Notes: generated from the letters alone by a model not told the origin. A stretch of 6,412 nucleotides of DNA from Leucobacter sp. (GCA_017990305.1 JAGNOB010000114.1:1-6412), one strand, 5' to 3'; positions 1-6,352 are shown, counted from the stretch's first letter. Numbers and translations: made by a program.

Positions 1-1447
1 GGGCTTGACCGCCTGAAAGCCCCGAACCGAGTGCACCGAGCTCTTGCTCGAGCTGCAGTTCGTCGAGGCCGAGCCTATCCAGGGCCTCCCGCGCGAGGGC
101 TGGGCTGGGGCTCGGGTTTCCGAGACCGACGTTTTCGAGAATCGTTCCCTGCACGAGCCCGGCTTGCTGCCCGGCCCAGGCGACCAGTCCGCTCGCCGCG
201 ACACGGCCAGACTCAGGTTCGACGAAGCCAAGCACAGCGGCGAGAATCGACGACTTTCCGGCCCCCGAGGGGCCAGCAAGCGCAACGAACTCCCCCGGAC
301 TCACCGCGAACGATACCGGCCCTGCCACGACCCGCTCGCCACGCACGATTCGCGCGTCCGAGACGGTAAGGCCAGGGAGCACGACTGCCGGTGCGGCGTG
401 GTCGCTGTCGACCTTTCCCGGTGTGGCGGAAGCTGCAAGACCGTTGCCTTCGATGAGAGCGAACACATCCTCAGAGGCGGCGAGACCCTCGGTGGAGTCG
501 TGGAAGGCTGCCCCGACCTGCCGGATTGGCACGAATACCTCGGGCAGCACGAGCAGCACGAAGAGGCCGAGCGCGAGCGGAAAGTCCCCCGCAACAAGCC
601 TGGTTCCGACTGTGACCGCAACAAGAGCTATTGAGAACGTGCCGGCCAGATCGAGCACGAAGCCGGAGAGGAAGGTGACTCGTAGCACCTTAATTGTGCG
701 CGAGCGGTACTCGTCGGTCTCACGCTCGATGCGCGCAGCCTGACGCTTCTCGCGTCGGAAGATTTTGAGGGTCGGCAGTCCTTCTACGACGTCAAGGAAA
801 GACGAGGACAGTCGTTGGAGCTGATTCCACTGTTTGCCCTGCACGGATTGCGTTGCGAGCCCAATGAGCACCATAAACAGAGGAATGACCGGGAATACAA
901 GCAGGACAGTAATGCCGCTGAGAAGGTCTGAGAAGAGTACCGTCGCGACGAGGATTGGCGTCGCAACAACGGCAAGTATGAACTGGGGCACGTAGCCGGA
1001 GAAGTAGCCATCGAGCGCATCGAGTCCGCGACCGAGAATTGTGGCGAGCTTCGCATCGGGCACTCCGGCGGTCGCCTCCGGGCTGCGGCCGTCAAGCGCG
1101 TCAAGCGCTGCAGAACGCAATTGCGCTTTCACCTTCACCGCGCCGCGTGCCGCGAGGAGATCCATCCCCCAACCTGACAGTGCACGAACAACGGCGGCGG
1201 CCAATGCTCCGGCCGCGAGCCAGGGCAGGCTGCTGGGGGCATAGACGCCCTCAGCAACCCGCCCGGCTCCGGCGGAATCCCAGATACCCTCGTACACGGG
1301 AATAGCGACGGCGGCTATTGCCTGAGCAAGAAACCAACTCCAGGCAATGATCGCGACGGTGCGCACTACTCCGAGTAGCGCACCGAGCGCGAACACCGTG
1401 CGGGCTGCACCCGCAAAACGCAACAGGCGTGGGTCGAGGGGTTTCAT
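1..1447 (-). CDS. cydD: CydD, ABC-type assembly factor subunit for cytochrome bd (partial, 3' end outside window)
   Basis: CydD pairs with CydC as a membrane ABC exporter-type complex needed to assemble cytochrome bd; thiol export (E. coli) and heme handling have both been proposed as its activity. The reading frame is open without interruption from ATG at 1447 to base 1 (482 codons seen). It begins MKPLDPRLLR, a typical actinobacterial CydD start. Residues about 15-320 are the transmembrane domain, with the family-like stretches GLPTLKIFRR (243-252) and PEVFVPIRQVGAAFH (302-316). The ATPase domain shows Walker A GPSGAGKSS (392-400, Lys398), a Q-loop glutamine near 427 and the ABC signature LSGGQ (477-481); Walker B and the H-loop lie beyond the edge. 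The start is 15 nt after the cydB stop and has no clear Shine-Dalgarno, so translational coupling to cydB is likely. I cannot see whether the gene is separate or a CydDC fusion. Confidence 0.95.
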   Translation of the reverse strand, partial: MKPLDPRLLRFAGAARTVFALGALLGVVRTVAIIAWSWFLAQAIAAVAIPVYEGIWDSAGAGRVAEGVYAPSSLPWLAAGALAAAVVRALSGWGMDLLAARGAVKVKAQLRSAALDALDGRSPEATAGVPDAKLATILGRGLDALDGYFSGYVPQFILAVVATPILVATVLFSDLLSGITVLLVFPVIPLFMVLIGLATQSVQGKQWNQLQRLSSSFLDVVEGLPTLKIFRREKRQAARIERETDEYRSRTIKVLRVTFLSGFVLDLAGTFSIALVAVTVGTRLVAGDFPLALGLFVLLVLPEVFVPIRQVGAAFHDSTEGLAASEDVFALIEGNGLAASATPGKVDSDHAAPAVVLPGLTVSDARIVRGERVVAGPVSFAVSPGEFVALAGPSGAGKSSILAAVLGFVEPESGRVAASGLVAWAGQQAGLVQGTILENVGLGNPSPSPALAREALDRLGLDELQLEQELGALGSGLSGGQA

Positions 1448-1462
1448 CTGGGACAGGGCCGC

Positions 1463-2506
1463 TTAGGCGGCGACCTCGGCAGGCGACTCGACCGGGATCA
1501 TGTCCTGGGTGAGCCGCTTTCGGAAGACCCAGTACGTCCAGCCCTGGTAGAGCAAGACGAGCGGCAGTGTAAACACAGCTACCCAGGTCATCACTTCGAG
1601 TGTCATCTGCGAGCTGGCTGCTCCAGCGACGCTCATCGACTCAGCTGCGTCGATGCTCGAGATCATCACATTCGGGAAGAGTGCGGCGAAGATCGTGAGC
1701 AGCGCGAACGCGATCGTCACGGTATTGCCAACAAACGCCCAGCCCTCACGGCCCATGAGGTTTGCCACCCATGCGCCAATAAGCGCGACCGCCGCTATCG
1801 CAGCGCAGATGATGATGAGCATGATGTTCGGGTTCGAAAGGTGCATCACGATTGTCCAGACGAGCCAAGCAGCAGCCAGAACGATCGTCACGAGGCCGAC
1901 GTTCTTCGCCATCTTCCGCGCGTTCTCGCGCATCTCACCCATCGTCTTCAGCGCGACGAACACGAGGCCGTGCGTGAAGCAGAGGAGCATAACCACGATG
2001 CCGCCGAGCAGGCTGTACGGGTTGAGTAGCGTGAGGAGAGTTCCCTCAAACAACCAGCCTCCGCCTTCCATCGTGCGGATAGGCACACCGTTGATGAGGT
2101 TCGCGAATGCGACGCCCCAGAGCAGCGGGGGCACGACCGAACCCCAGAAGATGAACTGGTCAAACCAACGAGTCCAGCGCTCGCCCTTGCGCTGATGCCG
2201 GAACTCGAAGGACACACCGCGGAGGATGAGCGCTACGAGAATGATGAGCAGCGGCAGGTAGAAGCCCGAGAACATCGTCGCGTACCACTCAGGGAACGCG
2301 GCAAATAGCGAGGCACCAGCTACGATCAGCCAGGTCTCGTTGAGGTCCCAGACCGGACCGATCGTATTGATGAGCACACGGCGATCCGTGTCGGTCTTCC
2401 CGAGGAACGGCAGGGACATCCCAACGCCGAAGTCGAAGCCATCGAGCACGAAGTACCCAATGAACATGACGCCGACGATGAGGAACCATACGGTTGTCAA
2501 TTCCAT
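1463..2506 (-). CDS. cydB: Cytochrome bd ubiquinol/menaquinol oxidase subunit II (CydB)
   Basis: CydB is the second integral membrane subunit of cytochrome bd, which oxidises quinol and reduces oxygen to water without pumping protons; it pairs with CydA and stabilises the heme-bearing core. The 347-residue product is close to family length. Diagnostic segments are LDGFDFGVG (21-29), VWDLNETWLIVAGA (52-65) with conserved acidic Asp54, and the basic cytoplasmic stretch RGVSFEFRHQ (96-105). About eight to nine hydrophobic segments follow the usual pattern (roughly 5-22, 57-75, 80-97, 115-140, 160-185, 200-222, 226-247, 258-283, 307-333). ATG at 2506 is chosen because a strong AAAGGAG site stands 7 nt upstream. 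It follows cydA by 15 nt and precedes cydD by 15 nt, so it is the middle gene of the operon. Nothing appears truncated or missing. Confidence 0.97.
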   Translation of the reverse strand: MELTTVWFLIVGVMFIGYFVLDGFDFGVGMSLPFLGKTDTDRRVLINTIGPVWDLNETWLIVAGASLFAAFPEWYATMFSGFYLPLLIILVALILRGVSFEFRHQRKGERWTRWFDQFIFWGSVVPPLLWGVAFANLINGVPIRTMEGGGWLFEGTLLTLLNPYSLLGGIVVMLLCFTHGLVFVALKTMGEMRENARKMAKNVGLVTIVLAAAWLVWTIVMHLSNPNIMLIIICAAIAAVALIGAWVANLMGREGWAFVGNTVTIAFALLTIFAALFPNVMISSIDAAESMSVAGAASSQMTLEVMTWVAVFTLPLVLLYQGWTYWVFRKRLTQDMIPVESPAEVAA

Positions 2507-2512
2507 GATCCG

Positions 2513-2520
2513 TCTCCTTT
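2513..2520 (-). promoter_or_regulatory. Ribosome binding site of cydB
   Basis: On the minus strand AAAGGAGA lies in the 15-nt gap between the cydA stop (TAG, 2522-2524) and the cydB ATG (2506). The core GGAG ends 7 nt before the start codon. This near-ideal site fixes the cydB start and contrasts with cydD, whose equally long upstream gap has no purine-rich site. Confidence 0.8.
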
Positions 2521-2521
2521 C

Positions 2522-3982
2522 CTAGTAGACCGTCGCGAGTTGGTCATGATCGATCGTGCCGGAGCCGTCGTCACCGTCATCGTCCTTGCGGGCGATCTCA
2601 GGCGGACCCTCTTGCGCGACCTTCTTAATGAGCCCGAACTCGACGACAGCCAGACCGCCGTAGACGATCGTGAAGACGGCAAGGGATACCAGGACCGCCC
2701 AGCCGGGAACTCCCGGCGAAACTCCTTGTTCGGTAGTCATCACCCCAAACACGATCCAGGGCTGGCGGCCCATCTCGGTGAAGATCCAGCCGACGAGCGA
2801 TGCAAGCATTGGGATCGGTGCGGTCCAGATCGCGACCGTCCATACCCAGTTAGGCAGCTCGACAGTCTTGCGAGTGATCCAGAGCCCAACGAGTGACACG
2901 AGTGCCGCGAGTGCGCCGAGACCGATCATCCAGCGGAATGCCCAGTAGGTCACCCAAACAATCGGCACGAAAGAGCCGTCTGTCGGGCAGGTGAGGAGCG
3001 TGTCGCCCGCGCCACAGTACATCTCGGTGTACTCGGCTTGGAGATCATTGATGCCCTCAACGGTTCCGTCGAGCGTATTCGTTGCGAGGAAGGATGCCAG
3101 ATACGGAATACGTACCGAGAAGATCTCGTGTGCCCCATCTGGGGTGCCGAGGCTGAACAGCGAGAACGACGCATCCTTACCTGTTGAGGTGTTGTACATT
3201 GCTTCGGCTGCCGCCATCTTCATCGGCTGCGTCTCAGTCATCACGAGGCCGAGGGCGTGCCCGCTAAGGGCGACACCCGCGAAAGCGATGAGGTTCGTGA
3301 CGGCTCCGAAGCGGAGCGTTGTGCGCATCTCGTCAACGAACTGGCGACGCTTGAGGTGCCACGCAGCTACCGACACCATCACGACGCCGGCGAACATGAG
3401 CGCGGCGAAGATTGTGTGTGGGAATTGTGTCAGCGCCACGGGGTTGAGCAGCACATCGACGATGCTCGTGAGCTCGGCGCGGCCGCGCTCCTCATTGATA
3501 GTGAACCCATCGGGGTTCTGCATGAACGCGTTGGCCGCGAGAATGAAGTACGCGGACAATACGGTACCGATCCACACAAACCAGATCGTCATCAGGTGAA
3601 TCTTTTTCGGCAACTTATCCCAGCCGAAGATCCACAGCCCAATAAAGGTTGCCTCGAAGAAGAAGGCGATGAGGCCCTCCATTGCGAGCGGAGCGCCGAA
3701 GATGTCTCCGACGAAGCGGGAGTAGTTCGACCAGTTCATGCCGAACTGGAACTCCTGCACGATGCCAGTCACCACGCCCATGGCGAAGTTAATCAGGAAG
3801 ATCTTGCCGAACAGACGAGTCAGTCGGAGATACTTCTCCTTACCGGTGCGCACCCATGCCGTTTGCAGAATCGCGACAAGCAGCGCCATTCCGATGGTAA
3901 GGGGCACAAAGATGAAGTGATACAGGGTGGTCAACCCGAATTGCCATCGCGCGAGCGAGACCGGGTCGAGGAACTCATTCAT
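2522..3982 (-). CDS. cydA: Cytochrome bd oxidase subunit I (CydA), short Q-loop type
   Basis: CydA carries hemes b558, b595 and d and the quinol site of cytochrome bd. The 486-residue product has the key residues, matched here by motif to E. coli: His22 (E. coli H19), Glu102 and Glu110 (E99, E107) in MEGLIAFFFE, His189 (H186, b558 ligand), Lys255 and Glu260 (K252, E257, quinol site), Arg350 and Met352 (R391, M393, b558 ligand) in FRWM, and Glu403 before GRQPW (E445). Glu260 to Met352 spans 92 residues against 136 in E. coli, so the quinol loop is the short type. The only two cysteines, Cys323 and Cys332, lie in this loop. The tail (about 457-486) is acidic. The frame stays open to a GTG at 4030, but ATG 3982 is preferred: it has AGGAGA 4 nt upstream and gives the normal family N-terminus. 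First gene of the cyd operon. Confidence 0.97.
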   Translation of the reverse strand: MNEFLDPVSLARWQFGLTTLYHFIFVPLTIGMALLVAILQTAWVRTGKEKYLRLTRLFGKIFLINFAMGVVTGIVQEFQFGMNWSNYSRFVGDIFGAPLAMEGLIAFFFEATFIGLWIFGWDKLPKKIHLMTIWFVWIGTVLSAYFILAANAFMQNPDGFTINEERGRAELTSIVDVLLNPVALTQFPHTIFAALMFAGVVMVSVAAWHLKRRQFVDEMRTTLRFGAVTNLIAFAGVALSGHALGLVMTETQPMKMAAAEAMYNTSTGKDASFSLFSLGTPDGAHEIFSVRIPYLASFLATNTLDGTVEGINDLQAEYTEMYCGAGDTLLTCPTDGSFVPIVWVTYWAFRWMIGLGALAALVSLVGLWITRKTVELPNWVWTVAIWTAPIPMLASLVGWIFTEMGRQPWIVFGVMTTEQGVSPGVPGWAVLVSLAVFTIVYGGLAVVEFGLIKKVAQEGPPEIARKDDDGDDGSGTIDHDQLATVY

Positions 3983-3986
3983 TTGT

Positions 3987-4004
3987 TCTCCTAAAACCAG
4001 GAGA
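3987..4004 (-). promoter_or_regulatory. Hairpin sequestering the cydA Shine-Dalgarno
   Basis: Reading the minus strand towards cydA, TCTCCT (4004-3999) is followed by a 6-nt loop GGTTTT and then AGGAGA (3992-3987), a perfect 6-bp complement. AGGAGA is the cydA Shine-Dalgarno, 4 nt before the ATG. In the mRNA the two arms would pair and hide the ribosome site. The inverted repeat is seen directly; that it controls translation is inference, and a six-pair stem alone is only moderately stable. Confidence 0.55.
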
Positions 4005-4034
4005 TCAGCGATCGCCGCGCGAATACGCACTTCT

Positions 4035-4055
4035 CCCGTAGGAATTCCCTACGGG
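4035..4055 (-). repeat. Inverted repeat in the cydA leader (8-bp arms)
   Basis: CCCGTAGG (4035-4042) and CCTACGGG (4048-4055) form a perfect 8-bp inverted repeat around a 5-nt spacer. It lies within the predicted cydA leader, about 55-75 nt upstream of the ATG. It can be an RNA hairpin or a DNA operator. No T-tract follows on the minus strand, so an intrinsic terminator is unlikely. Confidence 0.6.
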
Positions 4056-4068
4056 CGGGTGTACCCGC
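4055..4068 (-). repeat. Short GC-rich inverted repeat in the cydA leader
   Basis: GCGGGT (4055-4060) and ACCCGC (4063-4068) form a 14-bp near-palindrome. As RNA it would make a 5-bp GCGGG/CCCGC stem with a 4-nt loop. It shares base 4055 with the next repeat, so the two hairpins would stack back to back or compete for one pair. Confidence 0.5.
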
Positions 4069-4073
4069 GGGGT

Positions 4074-4091
4074 GTTGGCCAAACCGCCAAC
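4074..4091 (-). repeat. Inverted repeat at the predicted cydA transcription start
   Basis: GTTGGC (4074-4079) and GCCAAC (4086-4091) are perfect 6-bp arms around a 6-nt spacer; the left arm also belongs to a TTGGCCAA palindrome (4075-4082). It begins one base after the transcription start predicted at 4092, so it could be a 5'-end hairpin that affects mRNA stability, or a repressor site just downstream of the promoter. Confidence 0.45.
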
Positions 4092-4128
4092 TGTAGCCAG
4101 TATATGCAAGCTGGGAGTTCCCTGCGAA
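4092..4128 (-). promoter_or_regulatory. Predicted cydABD promoter
   Basis: The minus strand has TATACT at 4104-4099, one mismatch from the consensus -10. With an 18-bp spacer the -35 would be TTCGCA (4128-4123), a weak match to TTGACA. The start would fall near the A at 4092, giving a leader of about 110 nt before the cydA ATG. The weak -35 suggests dependence on an activator. I see no Rex-like (TTGTGAA/TTCACAA), FNR-like or CRP-like (TGTGA/TCACA) site here. Confidence 0.5.
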
Positions 4129-4129
4129 T

Positions 4130-4149
4130 CAAGTTTGATGTCAAGATTG
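4130..4149. repeat. Pair of 8-bp direct repeats between the divergent promoters
   Basis: CAAGTTTG (4130-4137) and CAAGATTG (4142-4149) match at 7 of 8 positions with a 12-bp period, in an A/T-richer stretch than its surroundings. The first copy is also part of ATCAA-GT-TTGAT (4128-4139). The position, just upstream of the weak cydA -35, would suit an activator such as a response regulator dimer. The repeat is short and chance is not excluded. Confidence 0.3.
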
Positions 4150-4169
4150 TTTTCTCATGGGGCGGCACA

Positions 4170-4191
4170 ATGACGAACTCTGATTCGTCAT
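4170..4191. promoter_or_regulatory. 22-bp palindromic operator candidate upstream of the phosphatase gene
   Basis: ATGACGAA (4170-4177) and TTCGTCAT (4184-4191) are perfect 8-bp arms around a 6-nt spacer CTCTGA. The palindrome fills the region between the -35 and -10 positions of the plus-strand promoter and its last base is the first base of the TACACT -10. A dimeric repressor bound here would block RNA polymerase. I cannot assign a regulator family from the half-site. Confidence 0.55.
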
Positions 4192-4203
4192 ACACTGGCT
4201 GAG
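4191..4203 (+). promoter_or_regulatory. Predicted leaderless promoter of the phosphatase-FUSC operon
   Basis: TACACT (4191-4196) fits the TANNNT -10 pattern of actinobacteria and is followed by exactly six bases (GGCTGA) and then the GTG start at 4203. Transcription starting about 7 nt after the -10 would therefore begin on the start codon. An in-frame TGA (4200-4202) abuts the GTG, so translation cannot start earlier, and no Shine-Dalgarno is present upstream. No good -35 is visible. Together this favours a leaderless mRNA, which is common in actinobacteria. Confidence 0.5.
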
Positions 4204-5255
4204 TGACTTCGCCAGACGACCTGCCTGACAGCCGACCACGCTTTGCGGCGCGGTTTGAGGATCGTATCCACCGCGGCAGGGCGAAGCAGGCCATCAAGCG
4301 TGGCAAGACCCCCTCAGTGATCCCCTACATCGGCTACGGCACCACCGAGTGGGTTCGCGTGCTTGGGCGAGTGTTGTACTTACGCCCCGACACCAGTGAA
4401 CACTCGCGCTTCCGCCCCGACGTGCAAGAGGTCTCGCGCGTTCGCGGGTGGCGCACGTTCACGAGCGTCTACGTGCCCTACCAACGGGTGACCGTGTTCG
4501 TTGACGGCAGTCCAGTGACCGAGGTTGTCGCAGACCGCGGGGGCGTGATCGACTCAATCGTGCCCGTCTCCCTCTCCCCCGGATGGCACACCGTGACCCT
4601 TCAGGTGAGCGACGAGGAAGCAGCACACGCTCCAGTGAAGGTCATGGACCCTGGCTCCCAGCTCGGGGTACTCTCCGACGTTGACGACACAGTGCTCATT
4701 ACGGCCCTGCCAAAGCCATTCGTTGCGGCTTGGAACAGCTTCGTCTTGGTCGAGACCGCACGACGGGCCACGCCGGGCATGCCGGTTCTGTATGACCGGC
4801 TCGCGAAGCGCCACACAGGCTCACCCTTCATATACCTCTCGACGGGGGCTTGGAACGCCGCTCCCGCGCTCAGTCGCTTCCTCGCACGCAACCTGTACCC
4901 AATGGGCCCGCTCCTGCTGACCGACTGGGGCCCAACGCACGACCGCTGGTTCCGCAGCGGCCGCGAGCACAAACAGCGCGAACTCAAGCGGCTCGCAATC
5001 GAATTCCCGAACGTTCGTTGGATCCTGTTTGGTGATGACGGCCAGCACGACGAAGCTCTGTATTCGGAGTTCGCCCGTGAACACCCCCGAAACGTCGCCG
5101 CCGTCGCGATCCGGCAGCTTTCTGTCGGACAGGCAGTACTCGCCGGCGGCCGTTCGAAGGCCGAGCAGCAGAAGGATGCGAGCGGGATCCCGTGGGTCTA
5201 CGGGCCGGATGGGGCAACGCTCAGCGAGGAGCTCGGCAAGCTCGGCCTGCTATGA
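4203..5255 (+). CDS. DUF2183 / App1-type HAD phosphatase (putative phosphatidate phosphatase-like)
   Basis: A 350-residue protein whose C-terminal half matches the App1 catalytic domain, named after yeast App1, a magnesium-dependent phosphatidate phosphatase. HAD motifs are visible: motif I DVDDT (159-163; Asp159 nucleophile, Asp161 acid/base), motif II in YLSTGAWN (211-218), motif III probably Lys257 in EHKQREL, and motif IV FGDDGQHD (276-283; Asp278, Asp279). Residues about 40-140 look like a beta-rich N-terminal domain. There is no signal peptide or membrane segment, so it is probably cytoplasmic. The GTG at 4203 is the earliest possible start because an in-frame stop abuts it, and the next in-frame start (codon 39) would cut into conserved sequence. 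Its stop overlaps the start of the FUSC gene, implying a shared operon. The family is confident; the substrate in bacteria is not known to me. Confidence 0.88.
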   Translation: MTSPDDLPDSRPRFAARFEDRIHRGRAKQAIKRGKTPSVIPYIGYGTTEWVRVLGRVLYLRPDTSEHSRFRPDVQEVSRVRGWRTFTSVYVPYQRVTVFVDGSPVTEVVADRGGVIDSIVPVSLSPGWHTVTLQVSDEEAAHAPVKVMDPGSQLGVLSDVDDTVLITALPKPFVAAWNSFVLVETARRATPGMPVLYDRLAKRHTGSPFIYLSTGAWNAAPALSRFLARNLYPMGPLLLTDWGPTHDRWFRSGREHKQRELKRLAIEFPNVRWILFGDDGQHDEALYSEFAREHPRNVAAVAIRQLSVGQAVLAGGRSKAEQQKDASGIPWVYGPDGATLSEELGKLGLL

Positions 5256-6319
5256 CTGACGTCACGAGCCCGTGGTGGCGTCGCGCCGAGCAGCGCGTCA
5301 CCGGACGGTTTACCGTAGCGTCTCGGCCACCCGCATTGCAGTTGGCCAAGGCCGGCGGTGCTGCGGTGGTCAGCTGGTTCGTGTGCCTGCTTGTCTTCCC
5401 CGGGTCTCTTCCCATGTTTGGTGCGATTGCCGCGCTGATCGTCGTGCAGGAGAGCGTCGATCAGTCGCTTACGAAGGGCATCGAACGAGTCGTAGGTGTT
5501 CTCTTCGGGGTGTCGGTCGCGCTCGGCGCTGGCGCGCTGTTTGGGACGAGTTCGTGGCTGTTCATTGCCGCGATTCTCGTGTCAATGGGGGTCGGGTGGC
5601 TGTTGCGGATGAGCGCAACATCAACGAACCAAATCGCGATCACTGCAATGCTGATGATCGCGCTCGGCGGCTCCGAACTGGGCTACGGTGTCGAACGCCT
5701 CGTCGAAACTGCAATTGGTGCAGCGATTGGGGTTGCGATCAACGCAATTGTCGCTGCTCCCGTTCGCACCGATGCGACTCACCTGGCGATCTCCGCGCTG
5801 ACTGCGCATGCCGCCAAGGCGCTCGACCGTCTCGCCGACGCCCTTGAGGAGCCGCGTGATGAGGCGTGGCTGGAGGACATGCTCGATTCGGCGCGGGAGC
5901 TTCATGAAGAGCGCACCCAGGTGCACGCCTCACTGCGCCGCGCCCGCGAGAGCCTTCGCCTCAACCCGCGGAGTCGCCGCCACATGCGTCTGCTTCTCGC
6001 CGATGACGCACTCTTTCAACGTGTGCAGCCCATCGTCACCCAAATCATCGGCATGTCACGCGCACTCTACGATCTCTACGATCCCGAGCTGGTTGAGGAT
6101 CCCTCAGTAATAGGCATGGGGCAAGAAATCCGACGAGCCGCTCACGATCTCGAGCGCCTGGGATCCTCTGACGCAGATACGACGACGGCCCCGGAACCGC
6201 CGGCGCTCACAGCGCCGTACACGATTTCGAGGCCGCCGCCACGCCACTGGGTGCTCATTGGCTCACTTATGGAGGATCTGCGCCGAGTACGAGGTCGCAT
6301 CACCGGTGAGCTTGAGTAG
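5252..6319 (+). CDS. FUSC-family (aromatic acid exporter-like) inner membrane protein
   Basis: A 355-residue membrane protein. After a short basic N-terminus, about six hydrophobic segments lie near residues 30-50, 52-68, 83-98, 101-119, 125-141 and 152-170, followed by a soluble, charged, helical domain (about 171-305), a Thr/Pro-rich linker (306-330) and a short C-terminal helix. The stretch FGAIAALIVVQESVDQS (56-72) and the following GIERVVGVLFGV (76-87) resemble the repeated FUSC motif seen in putative aromatic-compound exporters and fusaric acid resistance proteins. Family members are thought to move small organic anions, but no substrate can be read here. ATG 5252 is chosen because it overlaps the upstream stop as ATGA; the open frame reaches further upstream only inside the phosphatase gene. 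No good ribosome site is close (GAGGAG at 5226-5231 is 20 nt away), so reinitiation after the phosphatase is likely. Confidence 0.82.
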   Translation: MTDVTSPWWRRAEQRVTGRFTVASRPPALQLAKAGGAAVVSWFVCLLVFPGSLPMFGAIAALIVVQESVDQSLTKGIERVVGVLFGVSVALGAGALFGTSSWLFIAAILVSMGVGWLLRMSATSTNQIAITAMLMIALGGSELGYGVERLVETAIGAAIGVAINAIVAAPVRTDATHLAISALTAHAAKALDRLADALEEPRDEAWLEDMLDSARELHEERTQVHASLRRARESLRLNPRSRRHMRLLLADDALFQRVQPIVTQIIGMSRALYDLYDPELVEDPSVIGMGQEIRRAAHDLERLGSSDADTTTAPEPPALTAPYTISRPPPRHWVLIGSLMEDLRRVRGRITGELE

Positions 6320-6336
6320 ATCTCTTGGGTAGATCT
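6318..6336. terminator. Weak hairpin between convergent genes, possible terminator
   Basis: Two AGATCT copies (6318-6323 and 6331-6336) are self-complementary and form a 6-bp stem with a 7-nt loop. The hairpin begins inside the FUSC stop codon, in the 33-bp gap (6320-6352) before the end of the convergent gene. Flanking GAGC/GCTC could extend it imperfectly. There is no T-tract on either strand, so a terminator role is tentative. Confidence 0.3.
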
Positions 6337-6352
6337 TCAGAGGCTCACTGAA

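Noticed and set aside
1..1447. Possible frameshift or pseudogene in cydD, because no long complete frame is closed on the minus strand here
   Set aside because: Codon-by-codon reading shows one uninterrupted frame from 1447 to the window edge with all expected motifs; it is simply cut by the window boundary.
3257..3994. 245-codon open frame on the plus strand opposite cydA
   Set aside because: It is antisense to a well-conserved gene; its product is rich in Glu, His, Arg and Asp with no recognisable domain, as expected from the complement of GC-rich membrane-protein codons. Other long antisense frames at 44-634, 1653-2195 and 2991-3599 are rejected for the same reason.
2522..4030. Longer CydA starting at GTG 4030 (502 residues)
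   Set aside because: The 16 extra residues do not resemble a CydA N-terminus, and the purine run before this GTG is only 2 nt away. ATG 3982 has a proper Shine-Dalgarno and gives the family N-terminus.
4035..4068. Intrinsic terminator between the divergent operons
   Set aside because: The hairpins have no T-tract on either strand, and no gene ends here: both flanking genes begin in this region.
3983..4202. Rex, FNR or CRP operator controlling cydA
   Set aside because: No TTGTGAA/TTCACAA, TTGAT-N4-ATCAA or TGTGA-N6-TCACA pair is present. ATCAA-GT-TTGAT (4128-4139) has the FNR-like half-sites in the wrong order and spacing.
5192..6319. Longer FUSC protein starting at ATG 5192 (375 residues)
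   Set aside because: The added 20 residues would lie inside the phosphatase gene and are Arg/Gly-rich frame-shadow sequence. The ATGA overlap at 5252 is a typical coupled start.
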